The position numbers and the translations under genes are program-made. A stretch of 8,014 nt of DNA from positions 1-8,014 of the forward strand of contig CALBYK010000312.1 in NCBI GenBank assembly GCA_937889855.1, in the 5' to 3' direction. The notes under the pieces are model-generated. The model saw only the letters and a list, made by a program, of their open reading frames with translations. It did not search any database and had not been told where the DNA came from. Below are positions 5,736 through 8,014 of this stretch, piece after piece (position 1 is the stretch's first letter; each line of letters begins with the position of its first letter). The stretch is from an uncultured Prevotella sp. Lineage in GTDB: Bacteria; Bacteroidota; Bacteroidia; Bacteroidales; Bacteroidaceae.

Positions 5736-5766
5736 TTGTTCGTAAGCGAAAATCATTGTACTTTTG
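5736..5766 (+). promoter_or_regulatory. Promoter of the cupin gene
   Basis: TTG (5736-5738) and TACTTTTG (5759-5766) are 20 bases apart, a perfect match to the Bacteroidetes -33/-7 promoter. The leader to the start codon would be about 60 bases. Confidence 0.78.
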
Positions 5767-5833
5767 CATTGTCAAACGACGATAATTCTTAATTCAAACA
5801 TATACAATAACAGGATTAAAAAACATCAAGACA

Positions 5834-6283
5834 ATGAAAGAGGCAAAGACAATTATCAAGGCAGAGAATGTGACAGCCGTTGACTTCGGCAAGTTGAGCG
5901 ACTTGAACGAGTATGTATTGCAGCTTGGTCCGGAGGTGAAAATTCCCGGAAAGGTGTTTGGCGGCGCATTGGTGGATGCGACAGGTGGTGAGTTCTCATT
6001 CCAGTCGTTCGCTCCAGGCACAGAGACTGGTTTTCTCCACACTCACAAGAATCATGAGGAACTGTACTTCTTCCTCAGCGGCAAGGGCGAGTTTCAGGTT
6101 GACGGCAAGGTGTTCACGGTAGCAGAGGGCAGTGTGGTGAGAGTGGCTCCTGCCGGCAAGCGCTCGGTCCGCAACAATGGCACAGAGCCGTTGGTGATGC
6201 TCTGCGTGCAGTATCGTGGCGCAACATTCACCGGGGAGGATGCTGCGGATGGCGTTATACTGAATGAGAAAGTGAACTGGTAA
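5834..6283 (+). CDS. Small cupin-domain protein
   Basis: This 149-residue single-domain cupin carries the first cupin motif as GFLHTHKNHEELYFFLSGKG (66-85), with metal ligands H69, H71 and E75 or E76. The second motif, EGSVVRVAPAGKRSVRNNG (98-116), keeps the glycine, proline and asparagine positions but has S111 where the metal-binding histidine normally sits. The metal site is therefore incomplete or built differently, and catalysis cannot be assumed; binding of a small molecule is equally possible. There is no signal peptide, so it acts in the cytoplasm. It is divergent from the HxlR-type regulator with two good promoters and palindromes between them, so it is probably controlled by that protein in response to reactive or toxic compounds. 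A long hairpin follows the stop. Confidence 0.88.
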   Translation: MKEAKTIIKAENVTAVDFGKLSDLNEYVLQLGPEVKIPGKVFGGALVDATGGEFSFQSFAPGTETGFLHTHKNHEELYFFLSGKGEFQVDGKVFTVAEGSVVRVAPAGKRSVRNNGTEPLVMLCVQYRGATFTGEDAADGVILNEKVNW

Positions 6284-6294
6284 AACCTGTTTGT

Positions 6295-6394
6295 GGCCCA
6301 TCCGGTATTTCGAGTGATTACATTTCATTTCATTCCCATTCCCATAATGTCAATTATAAGAATGCGTTGCTTCACTCGAAATGTCGGATGAGCC
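6295..6394 (+). repeat. Long imperfect inverted repeat (hairpin) downstream of the cupin gene
   Basis: CATCCGGTATTTCGAGTGA (6299-6317) and TCACTCGAAATGTCGGATG (6372-6390) form a 19-bp stem. The two non-Watson-Crick positions are both G-U wobbles in plus-strand RNA, but A-C mismatches in the opposite strand. After one C-A mismatch three further pairs (6295-6297 with 6392-6394) extend it. The 54-base loop is pyrimidine-rich, with short repeats of CATTT and CATTCC. It begins 11 bases after the cupin stop. There is no T tract after the stem, so it is not a standard intrinsic terminator; it could be a 3' stability structure, a small RNA or a remnant of a small mobile repeat. Confidence 0.65.
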
Positions 6395-6456
6395 CTACTT
6401 CTTACCCTAAGTCTTGGATTTTATATCCCGGCCTTAGGATTTTTTCTTTTCCATGT

Positions 6457-6488
6457 TTTCGTTAATTCACATAATTATTGTACATTTG
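6457..6488 (+). promoter_or_regulatory. Promoter of the peroxiredoxin gene
   Basis: TACATTTG (6481-6488) matches the -7 consensus exactly. TTTC (6457-6460), one change from TTTG, lies 20 bases upstream. The start codon is 26 bases after the -7 box, so the leader is short. Confidence 0.65.
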
Positions 6489-6514
6489 CCAATGTAATAA
6501 ATATCTATATAGCT

Positions 6515-6964
6515 ATGGAAACAGGACAGAAATTACCCGAAGTGCTTGGCGTTGACCAAGACGGAAAAGAGTGGACAATGAGTGAGTTGAGCGGCCGTAA
6601 GGTGGTGCTCTATGTCTATCCGCGCGACTCTACACCGGGCTGCACCAGTGAGGCCTGCAACCTGCGCGACAACTATGAGCGGTTGCTTGCCGAGGGCTAC
6701 GTCGTGATAGGCGTGAGCACACAGGACGCCAAGTCGCACAAGCGGTTTATCGAGAAGAACAACCTACCGTTTCCGCTTATCTGCGACACCGACAAGCAGC
6801 TTGTTGAGGCTCTCGGCGTGTATGGCGAGAAGAAGATGTATGGCAAGACCGTTATGGGAGTGTTCCGCACCACATTCATTGCCAACGAGAACGGCGTAAT
6901 CACGCGCATCATCGGTCCGAAGGAAATAAAGGTGAAGGAGCATGCTGCACAGATTCTTGGCTAA
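6515..6964 (+). CDS. bcp: Thioredoxin-dependent peroxiredoxin, PrxQ/Bcp type
   Basis: This 149-residue cytoplasmic thiol peroxidase reduces hydrogen peroxide and organic hydroperoxides using thioredoxin. The catalytic core is YPRDSTPGCTSEACNLRD (35-52): T40, P41 and peroxidatic C43, with resolving C48 five residues on, the layout that defines two-cysteine PrxQ enzymes. The conserved arginine lies in VFRTTF (R118). Length and ends match the family and nothing is missing. It has its own promoter and is convergent with the Bcr/CflA-type exporter gene, only 12 bases separating their stops, so it is a single-gene unit. With Ogt and the two exporters it fits a stress-defence neighbourhood, but a shared regulon is not shown. 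Confidence 0.95.
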   Translation: METGQKLPEVLGVDQDGKEWTMSELSGRKVVLYVYPRDSTPGCTSEACNLRDNYERLLAEGYVVIGVSTQDAKSHKRFIEKNNLPFPLICDTDKQLVEALGVYGEKKMYGKTVMGVFRTTFIANENGVITRIIGPKEIKVKEHAAQILG

Positions 6965-6976
6965 AGGTTAGGCGAG

Positions 6977-8014
6977 TTATTTAATCCGGCGGCACAACGG
7001 CAGCGTCAGCACCAGGCACACGATGGCTCCGGCAGTCATCACGATGCTTGATGTCGCCTCAATGCTTCCCAGCGCGACAATAGGGCTCGACACGGCACCC
7101 GCCACGAATCCTGAGGCTCCGAATATTGCGCTTGCCGCTCCTGCATTCTCGCGCTCGGCGTCGAGTGCGGTGGCGGTGAGTCCAGGCTGCATCAGTCCGA
7201 AACTTGTCATCAGATACATGTATAATGCCATGACTATGACGAGCGGCATATTGGCCAGCAAGCAGGTGGCGAGCATCACGGCTGCCACAACGAAATCGAT
7301 AGCGCCACACTTCAGCGCTGTAGTCGGACGCTTGAACTGCGGCGCTATGGCAGCGCCGATGCCAATCATCAGAGCGTTGAGACCAAAGCAAAGGCTGAAT
7401 TCTAACGGCGTAAGTCCGTAGATGTTCTGCAGGATGAACGGCGACGAGGCGATGTAGGCGAAGAACGGGAAGAAGCAAGCCACTGCCGCGAGCGTGCTCA
7501 GCGTGAACCGCGCGTTGCGGAACACGCGGAAGAGGTTGGCATACACCTGTAGGATGCTTTTCTTTATTCGTCGTTCTGCCGGGAGTGTCTCGGGCAGACG
7601 ACAACTGCATAGCATCAGGACTATTCCGATGGCAAGCAGCAGAGCGAACACGCCCTGCCAGTTGCTCACGCCAGCCATTAGTCCGCCCACGACCGGGGCG
7701 CATACCGGAGCGATGCCGTTGATGCTTCCGAGCACTGCCATGAAGTTGGCAAGCTCGCGTCCGCTGTACATGTCGGTCGACATGCTCTTGGAGATTACGA
7801 TGCCGCCCGCTCCGGCAATGCCCTGGAAGATGCGGGCTACGTTGAACAGATAGATGTTGGGCGTGAGGATGCAAAGCACAGAGGCAATGGCGAACATCAG
7901 CATCGACACTATGAGGATGCGTTTGCGTCCGTACTTGTCGGTGAGCGGACCGATGAACACCTGTCCGGCAGCCAGACCTATCATACCCGTTGTCAGACTG
8001 AGCGACACCAGGGC
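6977..8014 (-). CDS. Bcr/CflA-family MFS drug exporter, start outside the window
   Basis: The minus-strand frame stays open to the right edge (345 residues seen, first visible residues ALVSLSLTTGMIG), so the N-terminus with the first membrane segment is missing. The visible part has about eleven hydrophobic segments. GQVFIGPLTDKYGRK is the MFS motif A loop between segments 2 and 3, and RIFQGIAGAGGIVISKSMSTDMYSG is the highly typical fourth-segment region of Bcr/CflA exporters, which expel bicyclomycin, chloramphenicol and similar compounds by proton antiport. The substrate cannot be read from the sequence. It ends with RRIK 12 bases from the convergent peroxiredoxin stop. A GTG at 8008-8006 is not the start: family alignment requires more residues upstream. 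Confidence 0.9.
   Translation of the reverse strand, partial: ALVSLSLTTGMIGLAAGQVFIGPLTDKYGRKRILIVSMLMFAIASVLCILTPNIYLFNVARIFQGIAGAGGIVISKSMSTDMYSGRELANFMAVLGSINGIAPVCAPVVGGLMAGVSNWQGVFALLLAIGIVLMLCSCRLPETLPAERRIKKSILQVYANLFRVFRNARFTLSTLAAVACFFPFFAYIASSPFILQNIYGLTPLEFSLCFGLNALMIGIGAAIAPQFKRPTTALKCGAIDFVVAAVMLATCLLANMPLVIVMALYMYLMTSFGLMQPGLTATALDAERENAGAASAIFGASGFVAGAVSSPIVALGSIEATSSIVMTAGAIVCLVLTLPLCRRIK

Noticed and set aside
6406..6450. CCTAAG/CTTAGG inverted repeat followed by a T-rich run, as an intrinsic terminator
   Set aside because: Only a 6-bp stem with a 21-base loop; too weak to call, although it could contribute to termination before the peroxiredoxin promoter.
7059..7874. Long alternative minus-strand frame within the exporter gene
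   Set aside because: Arg/His-rich low-quality protein in another frame of a well-supported membrane transporter gene.
8006..8008. GTG as the start of the Bcr/CflA-type exporter
   Set aside because: The frame is open to the window edge and the first membrane segment of the family would be missing; the true start lies outside.

Overview
The window reads as a chromosomal segment of a Bacteroidales bacterium, probably Prevotella-like. The reasons are Bacteroidetes-type promoters (a TAnnTTTG -7 box, in the best cases with TTG 19-21 bp upstream), almost no Shine-Dalgarno sequences, a Bacteroidetes HU-like (HU-HIG type) DNA-binding protein, and protein families common in gut and oral Bacteroidales. 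The genus is an inference. No tRNA, rRNA, CRISPR array or intact insertion sequence was seen.

Left part (1-2372): the start of an XRE-type regulator runs off the left edge on the minus strand. A minus-strand operon follows: an AraC-family regulator, a NifX/NifB-type iron-molybdenum-cofactor-domain protein with a Cys/His-rich tail, and a possible 37-residue small protein. Divergent from the regulator is a 98-residue protein that may have a dimeric alpha/beta-barrel (ABM-like) fold; it ends in a clear intrinsic terminator. The shared intergenic region holds repeated TGGTAAA half-sites that overlap the candidate araC promoter.

Centre (2373-5290): four copies of an 11-bp motif spaced exactly 22 bp apart precede a gene for an HU-like protein with an extra C-terminal domain. 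A decayed fragment of an AAA-ATPase/PD-(D/E)XK family gene lies after it. Next is a two-gene unit: a fosmidomycin-resistance-like MFS exporter and, 1 base later, an Ogt-type alkylated-DNA repair methyltransferase. The C-terminus of the methyltransferase runs about 35 residues past the normal family end and into the tail of the next, convergent gene.

Right part (5205-8014): an HxlR-type regulator and a cupin gene are divergent, each with a near-ideal Bacteroidetes promoter and with palindromes between them. Downstream of the cupin gene is a long hairpin whose only two non-Watson-Crick pairs in the main stem are G-U wobbles on the plus-strand RNA. A PrxQ/Bcp peroxiredoxin follows, convergent with a Bcr/CflA-type drug exporter that runs off the right edge.

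The genes share a loose theme of defence against toxic or oxidising compounds: two exporters, alkyl-DNA repair, a peroxiredoxin and two or three small-molecule-type regulators. No complete new system could be shown. The best leads are the 22-bp-phased repeat array before the HU-like gene, the AraC/NifX/small-protein operon with its divergent partner, and the wobble-paired hairpin.
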